NCBI GenBank assembly: GCA_910589415.1
Contig: OU342634.1
Span: forward strand, 21,883,144-21,947,143
Direction: 5' to 3'
From: Malachius bipustulatus
Lineage: Eukaryota; Arthropoda; Insecta; Coleoptera; Melyridae
DNA: 64,000 nt
Shown piece by piece: positions 32,560-45,500 of the stretch; position 1 is the first letter of the stretch; each line of letters starts with the position of its first letter. The notes below the pieces were generated by a model, which was given only the letters and a program-made list of their open reading frames with translations, did no database searches and was not told the DNA's origin. The position numbers were made by a program, and so were the translations under genes.

Positions 32560-33557
32560 CAGGGTTATGCAAATTTCATGGTGTCAGTATTGGGATATCC
32601 TAAACCATAAGAGATACAGGGTTGCTTAAATTAGAGAAAAGTTGCGCTATTTTATGGCCATCTCGAATCCGTCAAAACATGCAAGATATCTGTGACCGTT
32701 CCTGAAATATCCTGAAAAAACTGAAAAATCGAGAAATCTTATTTTTGGAATATCTTTCTTACCATTGGAAATTAATAAATAATTTTTTGTAGCCTTACAC
32801 AAGCCGTTATAAGCTATTTATCTGACGTTTCAAAAATTTTCACAGCCGACTAGATCCCAGAGTTTTCATAGTCAACTTTCGTTTCTCTTATGGCCGCCAT
32901 ATTATTTTTTTATGTCGTTCGATAAGAAAAACATAATGTAAACCAAAAATTAATAAATTTTAGAAAAAAAAATTGGACAATTTTTATTCTTCTTTTTTCA
33001 AAGAAAAACAGATAGTTCTTAACTGAAATAGGCCAAAATGAAGTCATACTGCTTGCCTTATAGGTTGTTAATTTCTCTATGATATTCGATCTAAAAAGTT
33101 CTTTTTTTAGAAAAAAAAAGAACAAAAATTTTTGAAAGTTATTTTTTGAAGTTTATTAGTTTTTGGTTTCCATTATTTTTTTCTTATCGAACGCGGAACG
33201 ACATAAAAAAATAATATGGCGGCCATAAGAAAAACGAAAGTTGACTATGAAAACTCTGGGATCTAGTCGGCTGTGAAAATTTTTGAAACGTCAGATAAAT
33301 AGCTTATAACGGCTTATGTAAGGCTACAAAAAATTATTTATTAATTTCCAATGGTAAGAAAGATATTCCAAAAATAAGATTTCTCGATTTTTCAGTTTTT
33401 TCAGGATATTTCAGGAACGGTCACAGATATCTTGCATGTTTTGACGGATTCGAGATGGCCATAAAATAGCGCAACTTTTCTCTAATTTAAGCAACCCTGT
33501 ATCTCTTATGGTTTAGGATATCCCAATATTGACACCATGAAATTTGCATAACCCTGT
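32560..33557. mobile_element. 1-kb CAGGGT foldback nested in the 5-kb one
   Basis: Arms of about 370 bp are near-perfect inverted copies: CAGGGTTATGCAAATTTCAT at the start, complement of ATGAAATTTGCATAACCCTG at the end. Loop about 32931-33183. A second GATACAGGGTTGC lies 50 bp inside each end. Confidence 0.9.
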
Positions 33558-33949
33558 ATATCGTTGCAAAGAGAAAAAATACTCTATTTAATTAGTTCAT
33601 GGCCCACTATGACTTCCATTTAAAAAAATACAACTTTATGTTATAACGGAAAAATGAAAAAAAGATATTCAAAATCTGTTGAGGCCGTTCCATTCTACTC
33701 AAAAAAGTGTCTCAAGAATGTGCAAATATCTTTTCTCTAACTTGAAAACCAAGAAAGATATCGACATTTATCGATATCGTGAAAAATCGTACTTTTCATT
33801 ATACCTCGTAAACAAAAGAAGATAGCGAGTTCCGGTTTTCACCATTGAGTTACTCTCAAAAAAAGCGATCGAGAATGTGCCATTCATTTTTCCATAGCTC
33901 TTATAGTTATCCAGATCTCCTATAGAAACATCCAAATTTGCCCACCCTG

Positions 33950-35209
33950 TACATATTTGTAAATTATTATAATTAACTTATTAATGGAAAAAGTCCAGGA
34001 AGTTGGAAGTTAAAACATGTGTTTCTGGTTTCTAGTTTTAATAAACGTTATGAGAAATTACCATTTAACATTAGAGAAAACGGAAGTACATACATACATC
34101 ATTTCTTATTTACTGTTTTATTATGTATGTCGTATATAGGTACTTCGGAAATGACATCGAAAATGTAACCTAGCCAGAGCCAGGCTATAGATGTGAAATC
34201 GACTAAAATTAATGGAAGGCTGCCTTAACTGGTTATCTTTTGACTATTTGCATGTAAAATACACACCTTGCCTTGAAATAATTATTTTTAACCTTCTATA
34301 AATAGATAAATTTATATTTATTTTTATTAGAAATAATACACAACTAATTGAAACTTCAGATAAGTAGGTAGGTACATAAATAGAATTAACCAGAGGGCGC
34401 CCCAACAAGAAAAAAAAGAAGTTAATCGGGTAATCTGATGGGAAGTCACTAATTTTAGTAAAAGGTCAAGTGGATTCAACGCACCTGTAATAATTTGTTT
34501 TAATTTAATTTAATTATCATTTTTTATACCAGTATTTTTTTTTATTATTATTAAAGTATCATTCAAGGACCAAATATGATGGTCATAAATATATCCTTAA
34601 GGCCAAAAATGCTGGCGTAAATACAGTTCCTATATGGAGCTTTTATCTTTCTATCATAGGGATCGAGATGGGGATCTTGTGAGCTAGTAGAGATACAGCA
34701 GGATTGGTTAAAGTATAGAAAAGCTATGCTTGGCGGTTCTTTTTTGTTGTCGATGATGAATGAATTAATTTTAAAAACGAATAAAAATCTGAAATTTTAA
34801 AAAGATGATAGGTATGACCTGTCCACTGAGTGTTGTCCATTGTCATCCCACTCTGATTCTGACTAAACAATTTCATTTAATTCGATTTGATTCATACACT
34901 TATTTCTAAATCGAACCAGACGTGGTATCGCAGTTCATGTCAGTGGCGTATGTTGAGTAATAATGAATATGAGTAATAATGAATATCCTACAAATACAAG
35001 GAGTCCAGGTATGAGTGTAAGAGCTACACGTGGCGACCTTCCTTGGACTATTTTGAGTAAAAAATATTAATACAATAATGCTCTAAACGTCTTCACGGTG
35101 CCACAGGAGGTCATCAAAGTTAGAAATTTTGGGTCACAAATATGCATATTATTGAACTTCTATTTCCTTTTGCAGTTACGGTTAACATTTTCAAAGACTT
35201 TCGCAAAGT
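33950..35209. other. Spacer with a half copy of the GTCCGGTGAG foldback
   Basis: 34815-34905 reads CCTGTCCACTGAGTGTTGTC, then CACTCTGATTCTGACTAAAC, one arm only. Nothing else is recognised. Confidence 0.5.
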
Positions 35210-35332
35210 CTTATTTCATTTAATTTCCGTAACAGTGCAATTATTAACTTTTTTAACATTTCCTAATTTTTTTTTATAAATGTTAAAAAAGTTAATAATT
35301 GCACTGTTACGAAAATTAAATGAAATAAGAAA
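35210..35332. repeat. 120-bp near-perfect hairpin
   Basis: GTAACAGTGCAATTATTAAC and its complement sit either side of a ~20-bp T-rich loop; total arm about 54 bp. Lies 540 bp before the goliath acceptor. Confidence 0.85.
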
Positions 35333-35871
35333 TTTAATTGTGAGTTGTTTAAAATTATCTGGAAAACTCGAAAATGTTTTTTTAATGGGTAATGTAATTT
35401 AACTCTTCTTTTTTCATGAATCATCGTATCAGTCAACTCTTCAAACAAGTATGAGTTTCCTATATGGTTTAGTTGCATATTATTATTATTATTATTATGT
35501 ATGGTAAAATACGAATATGTGAGTCATGTTTATTATCGGTTGATATGGAATTAACCAAACTTAACAGTTTGACTAATTATTACAAGTTGATGTTGCTTTA
35601 TTTTATCTAAACTTGTGCAATTTTTAGTACGAGGGTCACTATTAATAGCAATTTTATAAGAAAAAATCATACTCATGTCATGTGTAAATAACAGGTGAAC
35701 TTGTTTCGAAATGTAAATAACTATACGACTCGAGAAAAAAGTATCAGTCTAATGAAGTTACAAAGAGATTACGGGTCGTTGTAAGTGCCATAGGACTAGT
35801 CACTTGTTCTTGTTAATAAGAAATTATTTGTGATGTCATAATCTAAACAAATTTTTCAACTCTATTTCCAG

Positions 35872-36018
35872 GTCGAAGACAAAAACAGGGCACGCACTAC
35901 TAATTCGAAGGAATGCTCTCTTGTTCAATCAGACTCTATGATCGCTTATCCAAAAAATCAAAAACAATCACAATCATCAAGATCAGCGCAGTAAAGAATT
36001 GATAAAAAAAAAACAACG
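35872..36018 (+). other. gol: 5' untranslated part of the goliath exon
   Basis: A good acceptor (polypyrimidine then TCTATTTCCAG, AG at 35870-35871) precedes 147 bp of non-coding sequence before the ATG at 36019. This implies at least one upstream non-coding exon. Its position was not found; candidates are the G+C-richer stretches near 21150-21300 or 27290-27420. Confidence 0.5.
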
Positions 36019-36553
36019 ATGCCTGACCGCGTGAGATCCGTACATTTTCCCAAATTCTGCTTAGCCACGCATCTCACGCTAACCGGAATCTTCGTCATGT
36101 TGGTAACTTTGAGCAATGCGATGGGCATAGCGTGGTCTTCACCGACGCCTGCAGATCTCGCCCTCAGCGTCTCTTATCCCGACAGGGACGCCTATACTGC
36201 TGCGTTCCTGAACGTCACCACCTTCGGAGAGAACGGCTGGGAATCAAGCAAGGAAGACGTGGGGCGCTACGGGGAAGGTTTCGTGGGTCCTTCTACCGGC
36301 GTGCTGGTACATATTACCAGTCGCGATAACCCGAAGGACCACACGGCTTGTCGATTGCCGTTGTACAGTACCAGAAGTGATAGGAAGTTGCCGCCTCCCG
36401 GTGAGCCGTGGATAGCTTTGATCAGACGTGGAGGGTGTAACTTCGAGGTGAAAGTGGAGAACGCTTACAGAAGTAACGCTGTCGGGGTGCTGGTTTATAA
36501 CGATAGAGATTCGAAGATATTGGACAAGATGAAGCTTTCCACGGACCCTGCAC
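36019..36553 (+). CDS. gol: goliath-like exon: signal region and most of the PA domain
   Basis: The ATG at 36019 opens MPDRVRSVHFPKF, then a 20-residue hydrophobic segment, then SYPDRDAYTAAFLNVT, whose NVT is a candidate N-glycosylation site, and the PA domain. The donor is CAC|GTAAGT, one base into an Arg codon. The exon is clearly richer in G+C than its surroundings, as expected for conserved coding sequence. Confidence 0.88.
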
Positions 36554-39500
36554 GTAAGTTTTAACATTTTTGTAATTATTGCATTTATTTTTTCCGATGT
36601 TTTGGTAATTTTTGCACGACTATGCGCAGTTTTAATTTCGCGGTGTACCTAAACTTGGGACATGGGCCGCCAATGATTTTTTACGGCCGTTTTCATGAAT
36701 TTCATTTACGCATATTAATTTCAATGATAATAACAATAATTTGAAATTGGATTAGTTTGTCCACTCTGCCAAGAAGTTTTTATAAAAAGCGTTACTTTAT
36801 TTGTTCGGTAAATTTTGGAATCAATTCCTCCAGAATGTCCCTTGGAAATATTTCTTTGTGTAGTAAGTTTTTGTGAATTACGGTGAACGAAGTTTGATTA
36901 TGTCGAGAAGTTACGCGGAAGTACTTCAACTATTTAATTAGTCAAGACGAAAACGATTGTAATTGTAGCGTGTATGTACTTATAACTTTTCAATAGTTCA
37001 ATCAATAGTTAATTCACGCACCACATTCGAGCTATCCAAGAAGTCATCATCAATGATAAATGAAAGTACATCCCTTATTAAATATCCGCATTTCGTAATT
37101 TTATCCTAATCTATTCATTCATTGGTCATTCAGACCCAATTTCAATAGCGCATTCCTCCCATGGGTCATCATAATACATGTATGTATGTACTTTTACGTT
37201 GAGGTGAGGTGACTTTGGATATTTATACAGGGTGAGTCATTGATATGGGAAAGCTCGATTGCACCTACACCATTGAAGATATCGAAATGAACCAAAAAGT
37301 GCTGTAAATGGGAGGGTAAAGTGCAGTTTGTAAAATTATTTTCAGATACACAGGATGGCCCAATATCGCTGTACGCCATACAACTTTGTAATTTTAAATA
37401 GGACACCCTCTATATTATTACATCTTCAGATTATTTGAGAAAAGTCAAAAAGAATGGTTTGTAAAGTTGAAGTTTGTAATGAGCGATTTATGAGTTATAA
37501 ACAAATGAAAATCGCGATTTTCCATTTTCAAAGCAGCTTAATATATTGAAAACGGCTCGAGATATGGAAAAACGGTTTACATGTTCCTATCTTAACTTTT
37601 CAAGCGGTATCCTATTGGATGGATGAAATTTTTATACAGAGTGGTAAAAAATTTGATTATTTTCATCACCCGGTATGAAAATTTCAGCTACATGATAGGA
37701 TACCAAATGAAAAATTAAGATAGGAACATGTAAGCCGTTTTTCCATATCTCGAGCCGTTTTCAATATAAGCTGCTTTGAAAATGAAAAATCGCGATTTTC
37801 ATTTGTTTATAACTCATAAATTGCTCATTACAAACTTTAACTTTACAAACCATTCTTTTTGACGTTTCTCAAACAATATGAGAATGTAATAATATGAGGG
37901 TTTCCTATTTAAAATAACAAAGTTGTATGGCGTACAACTTTGTACAACAAAAAATATTGGGCCATCCTGTGTATCTGAAAATAATTTTACAAACTGCACT
38001 TTACCCTCCCATTTACAGCACTTTTTGGTTCATTTCGATATCTTTAATGGTATAGGTGTAATCGAGCTTTCTCATATCAATGACTCACCCTGTATAGGTA
38101 CCTAATCATTAAAGATTGACTTTTTTAATTGATTAGGTACTATAAATAATGATTGATTTTTCAATTAATTAATTAATTGAAAATTAATTAATAATAATTA
38201 ATTAATATTTATATAATAATTATCTATAATAATATGTATAGATAAAAAAATAAGATAGGTAATCTGCATGCCCTATCAGACTTGAAAAAAATTATCGTCA
38301 TAGCAAACTTCTATACAGGGCTGATCCCGAAATGGCGGACACGGTATGCAGGGTGTTGTAGAGGATGTTCAGAAAGACTGTAAATTTAACACAAAAATGG
38401 TTTCCTCGGCTTCGTTACCGAGATACAGGTGTCCTTTTTCTAAAATTTAAATCGAAATGGCAGTCAAATTTAAACAACCTCCACTGGCAAAGCACATGAT
38501 TTGACATAACTATAACGATAGTGCTTTGCTTTTTATTTTTTTTATTATCGGAAACGGAATTACAGGCATTCAAAGTTTACCTATTCCCTGAGTTCAACAA
38601 AATTTTTCAATGTGGCATCGTTGTTCGAATTCGAGATTTTGAATGTTGAATTATCGAATTTGTATCCGCGCAACGATTATTGTTTAAAGCTTTGTTGTGT
38701 TTCGATTTCATTTGTTTCCACGGTATTAACGTCTGGGAATTGTAGACCTACACAATATTTTTCTCCCTGAAGAAGGGTATCCAGTGTAGTGTTGTGACTT
38801 TATTTTCTACAAAAGTGGTCATATCTTCTTAAGGGAGCCATAATACTGGAGAAAAAAGTAAATGGAACTTAGAATCTTTAATCCACAATGGATGCTGTGG
38901 TGCTGTCCGTGTCCGCAATTTCGGGATCACCCTATATAATCAAGTAGTGCTATATCTACATTAAGCAAAATTATGCTAACCCGCTTGAAAATTTCAGTCA
39001 TTAATTAATTAATTGATGATTATTGAAATTTTATCAAATTTCTGTAGCGTAATAATTTATCCACGCTACAGCGAAAAAGGGCCTTCAACAAAACTTGTCC
39101 GATTACTATTGTGTTATTAATCCAGTTTGGAAAAATTTACACTTGCTTATTATTGTCCTGTTGACTTTATAATTTTTTTATATTTTTTAATGCATTTCTT
39201 CTCCATGTACGAGTATATGAACGGTATTTTCGCTCACATAATAAACGAATGAACGAATTAATTTCTTTGGAGTAGCGAAGCGATCGCTGTGCATGACGCT
39301 CGTTTGAGTTCGTTCGTATTTGTTATAGCGTCTTCACTTACCTATTCGTTTGTGTTCGCTATAATCTAGGCGCTTATTCCAGTTTGTTCGCGTTGCGTTT
39401 GCCGTTTATGCTTGCCCGTTATTAGATTATTAATTATTATTAATCAAATTATTATAATAATTGCACTTGCCGCTGCCGAAAAAATAGGAACCCGTCCTCA

Positions 39501-42500
39501 TTTGAATTTTATCTCCCACCTAGTCTTTACAAAAAATCTATGCAAGTTTTTGCTTTTATGCAAGCTACATATTATTTTGATTTCTAACCTTACCTGTACA
39601 ATAATATGACAAAGTTTGTATTGATTTTCTCCGTATAATTCGTGACGTACGGATAGTTTCATAGTCCAAGAATGGTTTACTAACAGATTGTATCATAAAT
39701 AATAAAATAATAATATTTATCTACTCCTATTAGATAACAAATCAATTATTAGTCTAATTTTAACGAAGTAATGGCATGCATTACTATTGCCCTATCGAAT
39801 AATAGTTTCAAGTCGATTGAACAATGAGCTCATTATTCAATCGTTAATGTCAATTGTTTAACTTTACCGCCCTATTCTGTCGTACGTTTGGCAGATTCAA
39901 ACTATTGTCTACTGTCAGTGTTCCACTGACGTGAAAGTAGTATCCCTAAACGTTTAATAAAATATATGTTATAAAAATTATATATAAAATTATAAAAATA
40001 TGAAAGTCACAGAATATTAGGATGATTTTGATCTTTCAACTACTACTATAAGTAGCATACGAAGCTACTTATCATAATACTAAAATGTTTTAGTATCCGT
40101 GAGTAGTTATAAAGTCTTGGTCAACCGCTGTGAAAGCTGATGCCTTTGGAACGCTGCCAATAGGTTTAGTCGACTGACAGTAGTGACAGCTAATCACGAT
40201 AACCTAACATTCACATTTGTTTATGTTGAGTTTCAATTTTACAATACAAATTATTGTATTATAAAAATTAATCTTAAAATTATTATAAACAAGATAATAC
40301 AGGATGTTCTTCGAAGAAAATAACATCTTGAATAATACGCCACCTGATATAATATGGGGAAAAGCCACAGATGCATCAATTAATGGTTTACTGCCTGCAA
40401 AATCAAATGTGAAATACGATGCGCGACGAAATCTTTCACTCTGATTTTGTAATTTTTCTCCTTTTAAAGTTATTTTACAAATTTTCAGTCGACAGTGAAC
40501 TATGAAATATTTTCTGTATTTTTGCAATATTTGAATAACCAAAATTTTTACTCAAAGAGAATCATATTTTTTGATAAATAAAACTGCATTCCAAAAAACT
40601 TTTTTACATAAAAATTTATTTCTACCGTAAGTAAAATTATTTTGATTCAAGTATACTCGTAGATAAAGTATAGTATTCCACTCGCGCATAATGGCTATTA
40701 TCCACTTAGATGTTACAGCACTCGCCAGAGGCTCGTGCTGCAATTTTCATCTTCGTGGATAATAGCTATCATTATGCGCTTGTTGAATAATATACTATAA
40801 TATTTCAGTACGAGAAATTATTGGGAGAGCTTATTCTGTTCAAGCCGAGCTTCAAGCATATAAAACAGTTTTTTTTTCAGAAATGTTCGAATTGTTCTTC
40901 AACTTTAAGGTTCTAGGACAATCCTTATTTCATTATTTATTTATATTTTTATTAAAAGTCGTAGAGTCTACAAATGGTCAACATGAGTAATTATTATTAT
41001 TATCAATGATAAGATAACACTTTATGGATCATTAACGCGGTTCGGTGTCATTGGCTATTTTTCACTTTCACATTCACGGTCCTATTTTAATAAGCATTTT
41101 TTTTTAAACTCGTGTAGGGCATTATTAAAACTCATTACTCATTTTTTGATAGTGTTCCCATATAGGTAGCAAACGTACCTACGACAGGGATCGAGGTAGG
41201 AATACAGTGACCGTCAAAAAATTGGAATCGTATGAGAAAAATTTAGAAAACGAAAAAATAAGAATACCGCTTTTTTCTAAAGTGTTATTTTTTCGAAAAC
41301 TAAGAAAGATTTCGATTTGATTTTTCTATAATAATATCAACTTCATCCTACTTGATATTCTCATGAACCAAAAACCCCACTTTCGAATGTTTTTTTCCAA
41401 AAAGAAAACAATTTCAATTTTTTTTTCAAGTTTTCAAAATTTGACTAAGGTACTGCTTGATTTTAATATGAAGGCTAAGGCTGGGCGTGAACTACGCATC
41501 TTGCGAGCTTTGCTCACATCCACTAATAATTTACACGTTCGATGAACGGCGGAGATACTCTTATCAGCCTTATCTGGTTGGTTGTTTTTTTAAGGTGGAC
41601 GCCGACTAACATTGTTGATATTGGACAACAAATATTTATGGAGTCGGAGACGGTACCCACCCTTTTTGCGCAGTAAGAATTTACTCACCTTCCTATAGTA
41701 ACAGGACTATACCTACTAAGTAAAATAATAAAATTAATTTTATATTGCAATATTTTTTTAATGTAAGCTTCCAAGATCTATTATTGCAATGGAGCATGGA
41801 AATTTTTCATTATTACTTCACATTTCTTTACATTGGTCGAAAAGTGATATTTTGTGGAAAAATTGACTTTTTTGATGTAATTCACATTTAAGGAGAAACG
41901 CTTTTTTATGAGAGCTGTTTTTTTCTGGATAGCTACTTGAAGTTCTAAACACCACTGTTACAATTTTCATGATCCATTAAATTGTAACAGATCTTGAAAG
42001 CTTACATTTAAAAAAAAAATGCAATTTGTAATTAAGTTTAATAAGTAAAATTTTGAAAGTATTAGAAAGGTTGACAATCCTTTTTTGAAAATAATATTCG
42101 AAAGTGGTATGTTTTTGATCAAGTAGACTGACCTATGTTTTGATCAAGTTTTTTTGACAAGTCAAAAATAAAAAATTTTCCAACTTTTTCGCGGTCACTT
42201 ACTTTTTACGGTATAAGTATTACAGTTTCAAAGATTATTTTATAGTAATTTAATATTTATTTGTGTGGGTATGTTGGGAAGGGGTTATGGACTCCCAGGC
42301 GACTAGGCACTAAATGTCCTTTTCGCCATTCCCGCACTATGGTGGAACTGCCACTAAAACCTTTTTATAAAGATTAGGAGGTTTGCACCCCAAAATGAAG
42401 CATCCCAAATTTTGACATTTATTCGTAGTTCTTCTAGTATGGTTCTATAGTTCTGAGAGAATAGTTCTCAAGCCTAAATATTATTTTTTCAAAAAAAAAA

Positions 42501-45500
42501 CAAAAAAAGGGGGTTCTAATTTCGCGCCGCCCCCCAAATTGAGAGTGCAACGGTTCCCGGGTGCTCTTTCTGTTCTAAAAGAATAGTTCTAGAGTTCTTG
42601 GTACAAGTTTAACATGTTTCTGCAAAAATAAAGCTAATATCGCAAAAAAAACAGTTTTCATGCAAGTAGCACCGAGGCTACCGCGAGTACAGACGTTCCG
42701 TTACATTAAATGTCACAATAAGACAATCATGCCAAGAATAAATATTGTCGTTCAAATAATTAAAAAAAAAGTGAGTTCGAGTTTCTGACGATAATCTTGA
42801 ATAGTTCTGCAAAAATGCTGCTATTATACAGGGTGCGGCGCGCTTAACGCCTCGGTCGGTGTAGCCTAAATCGTGCACGATTTAAAAAAAAAAAAAATTG
42901 GGTCTTATACAGGGTCTTAGTGCCTACAACTTGCAATTATTTTGGACAAACACAATGTATATTGGTGTCATGTGTATTGCACATGTCCTTCAAATGTCCC
43001 TAAAAAAAACCTACCCTGACCAAAGACCTGACTTACAGGTGACGCTAAAGTACAACTTTACCCCTACCTATATCATTTTTCGATCGTTCCTTATATAGGT
43101 ACCTATCATCGCCACAATAATAATTAATTGTAACGAGAATGTAGAAAATCGGAATTTCTGTAAAATCGGGCAACGTAGCCATACAAGAGCATGCAAATAA
43201 CTCGGATAATAATCCACCAAGTCTCCAATGGCTTCAACGGTATCTAGAAATTCCTTGGCCCAACTGAGCTCCAGGATTATAGGACCACCCGTAGAGTCGA
43301 AGGGTCACGCAGGTAATTAGGCCCAACTCGGAAACGCCGAATATTTGGGCTTGAGAACTATTATTGCTCTCAGAACTATACAACTATACTAGAAGATCTA
43401 AGAACGCATGTCAAAATTTGGGGTGCTTGATTTTAGGGTGCCAACTTTACACGGGTCTTTCCTTGAGAGAGTTCTATTTTTTCCTCTTGTGGTGCCTCTA
43501 ACCCCTGACAAAAAGTATTTAGTCGGAGGCTATTCTAATATCGCATAATATCGCATAAAAATACACCCGAAAAACACCTATGTATGCGACCAGCAGGACC
43601 GTGTCGTAAGATAAGTATAGTCCTGTTACTATAGGAAGGCGAGTAAATTCTTACTGCGCATAAAGGGTGGGTACCGTCTCCGACTCCATAAATATTTGTT
43701 GTCCAATATCAACAATGTAAGTCGGTGTCCGCGTAAAAAAACAACCAACCAGATAAGGCTGATAAGAGTATCTCCGCCGTTCATCGAACGTGTAAATTAT
43801 TAGTGGCGGTGAGCAAAGCTCGCAAGATGCGTAGTTCACGCCCAGCCTTCGCCTTCATATAAAAATCAAGCAGTAGAATAGTTTTTGATAAATGATTCGT
43901 TATTAGTTGAAACAGGGCGAGAGCAGTAGAAATTTCATTGCTTGTCGGCAATCCCTATAACAGCTAGGTATTCCCTGGAATGACGGATTTCAGTGATTGC
44001 CACCCACAAATATATCTATACTTACCAATGAAAATTCGTCTTATAAGTTTTACCTTATAAGTCTTATAGGTTTTACCTTCATAAGTTTCGGATTAATCTT
44101 GTAACATTATATTTTGTGTTTTGTAATGCCAATGATAAGTTGAAAAAAATATACATTTTTGTCATGAAGCTTGTATTCCGTGGCTGAAGGAAGTTTTTTT
44201 TTCTTTCTTCTACCTAACCAAAGTGTCTTCAAAAAAAACCTAACTCAAACATTTATTGCGCAAAATTATCGTAGTCGTGTAACATTTTTTTTTACAATCA
44301 TCATAATAAATGTTTAACAAACTCATATCGCGAATGCGAAACTTCTATAGAATCGGTTGAAGGGAAGTATCTCATATCTCGTTTTCTTGACGATTTTCTT
44401 ATAGTTTCTAAAATAATTTTCAGCATCATTATCGTTGTATTTTAGTGAGGATTAGTTTCTTTGGGTTCCTTTTATTTAAATTAAAAATCCTTCATTATTT
44501 TGAAGTACGTAAATTTCAAATTATGTACGTTAAGTTCATAAAATTGAACAGAAAATTTGTAAATAAATAATGTATGTGATGTGTAATTTACTAATAATTA
44601 TGTTATATATAATAATGTTGTAAAACACATTGCCTTGTGACGTGGAGGTAAATGAACTTGCTTGCCAAAAATGAAACTCGAATATCCAATTATTATTGGG
44701 TCGTTGGAATGTCACGTTTTCTTGTTTGTGAGGCACATTTTTTCATCACGTGTGTTTAAGCTATAAAGCATTGGCCATTTATACACCCCCGATGTGACGT
44801 ACTTACCGTAATCCTATTTTCATGAGGATTTTTTTGTAATAATTATAAAAGGTTTTTAGTTTTGTAGTGATTCTAAGTCTGGCATGAATGAATTCCTTGT
44901 AGGCGTGGAAATATGTATCCTGGAAAATTATCACTTTGAGTTGAAAAAATTCCTATTACTTTTATCAAAGATTTGTTTATTTTAATTAAATAAAAATGAT
45001 TGCGCATTTGATTAATAAAAAATAATGGATAGATAATTTTCGCAATTAAAGGTTTTGATAAATTTATCCTCGACTTTTAGTTATAAAATAGTTTTTCCCG
45101 TCTTTTTCTTTTGTAACACAATCCCCAGTTTAAGATGTTAATAGTTAATAAGTTAATAATTTTGTAAACATTTCGTTTCGTTAATCTTCGTGTGTAAAGT
45201 ATACGTTTACGCGAGCGTTTACGTATAGAGGTGTTTACAATTATTATTATTAGTCATCAAGATTTCGAGTCATTGTTCTTTGCAAAATATTCTTGGTAAA
45301 AATATTATTATTATTAATATACACACACTATGTGTATGTAGACATAAGGAAGTTTGTATTTTTAGCTATAAGGTATTTGTACTTCCTTATTACTTATTTT
45401 ATTTTAAATTAGAAATATAAGTAATACGTAATAAATAAATCTGTAAAAAATCATTATTTTTTCCAGCAATTTTCTTGGATAGTTAGATACCTAATTAATT

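Larger units (their letters stand above)
28893..33949. mobile_element. 5.06-kb CAGGGTG-class foldback
   Basis: Left arm 28893-29284 and right arm 33562-33949 are about 390 bp inverted copies. The outer ends are CAAGGTGGGCAAATTGGGAT and the complement of ATCCAAATTTGCCCACCCTG, beside TA. Both contain GATATCGATAAATGTCGATA. The 4.3-kb interior is not protein-coding. It contains a TATA-bearing tandem duplication (29.68-30.21 kb), a second duplication (31.36-31.55 kb) and a complete 1-kb foldback (32.56-33.56 kb). Confidence 0.8.

Noticed and set aside
40204..40743. Two frames of 112 and 63 codons on -
   Set aside because: Inside repeat R and low-complexity; the second copy at 50.5-51.6 kb does not preserve them.
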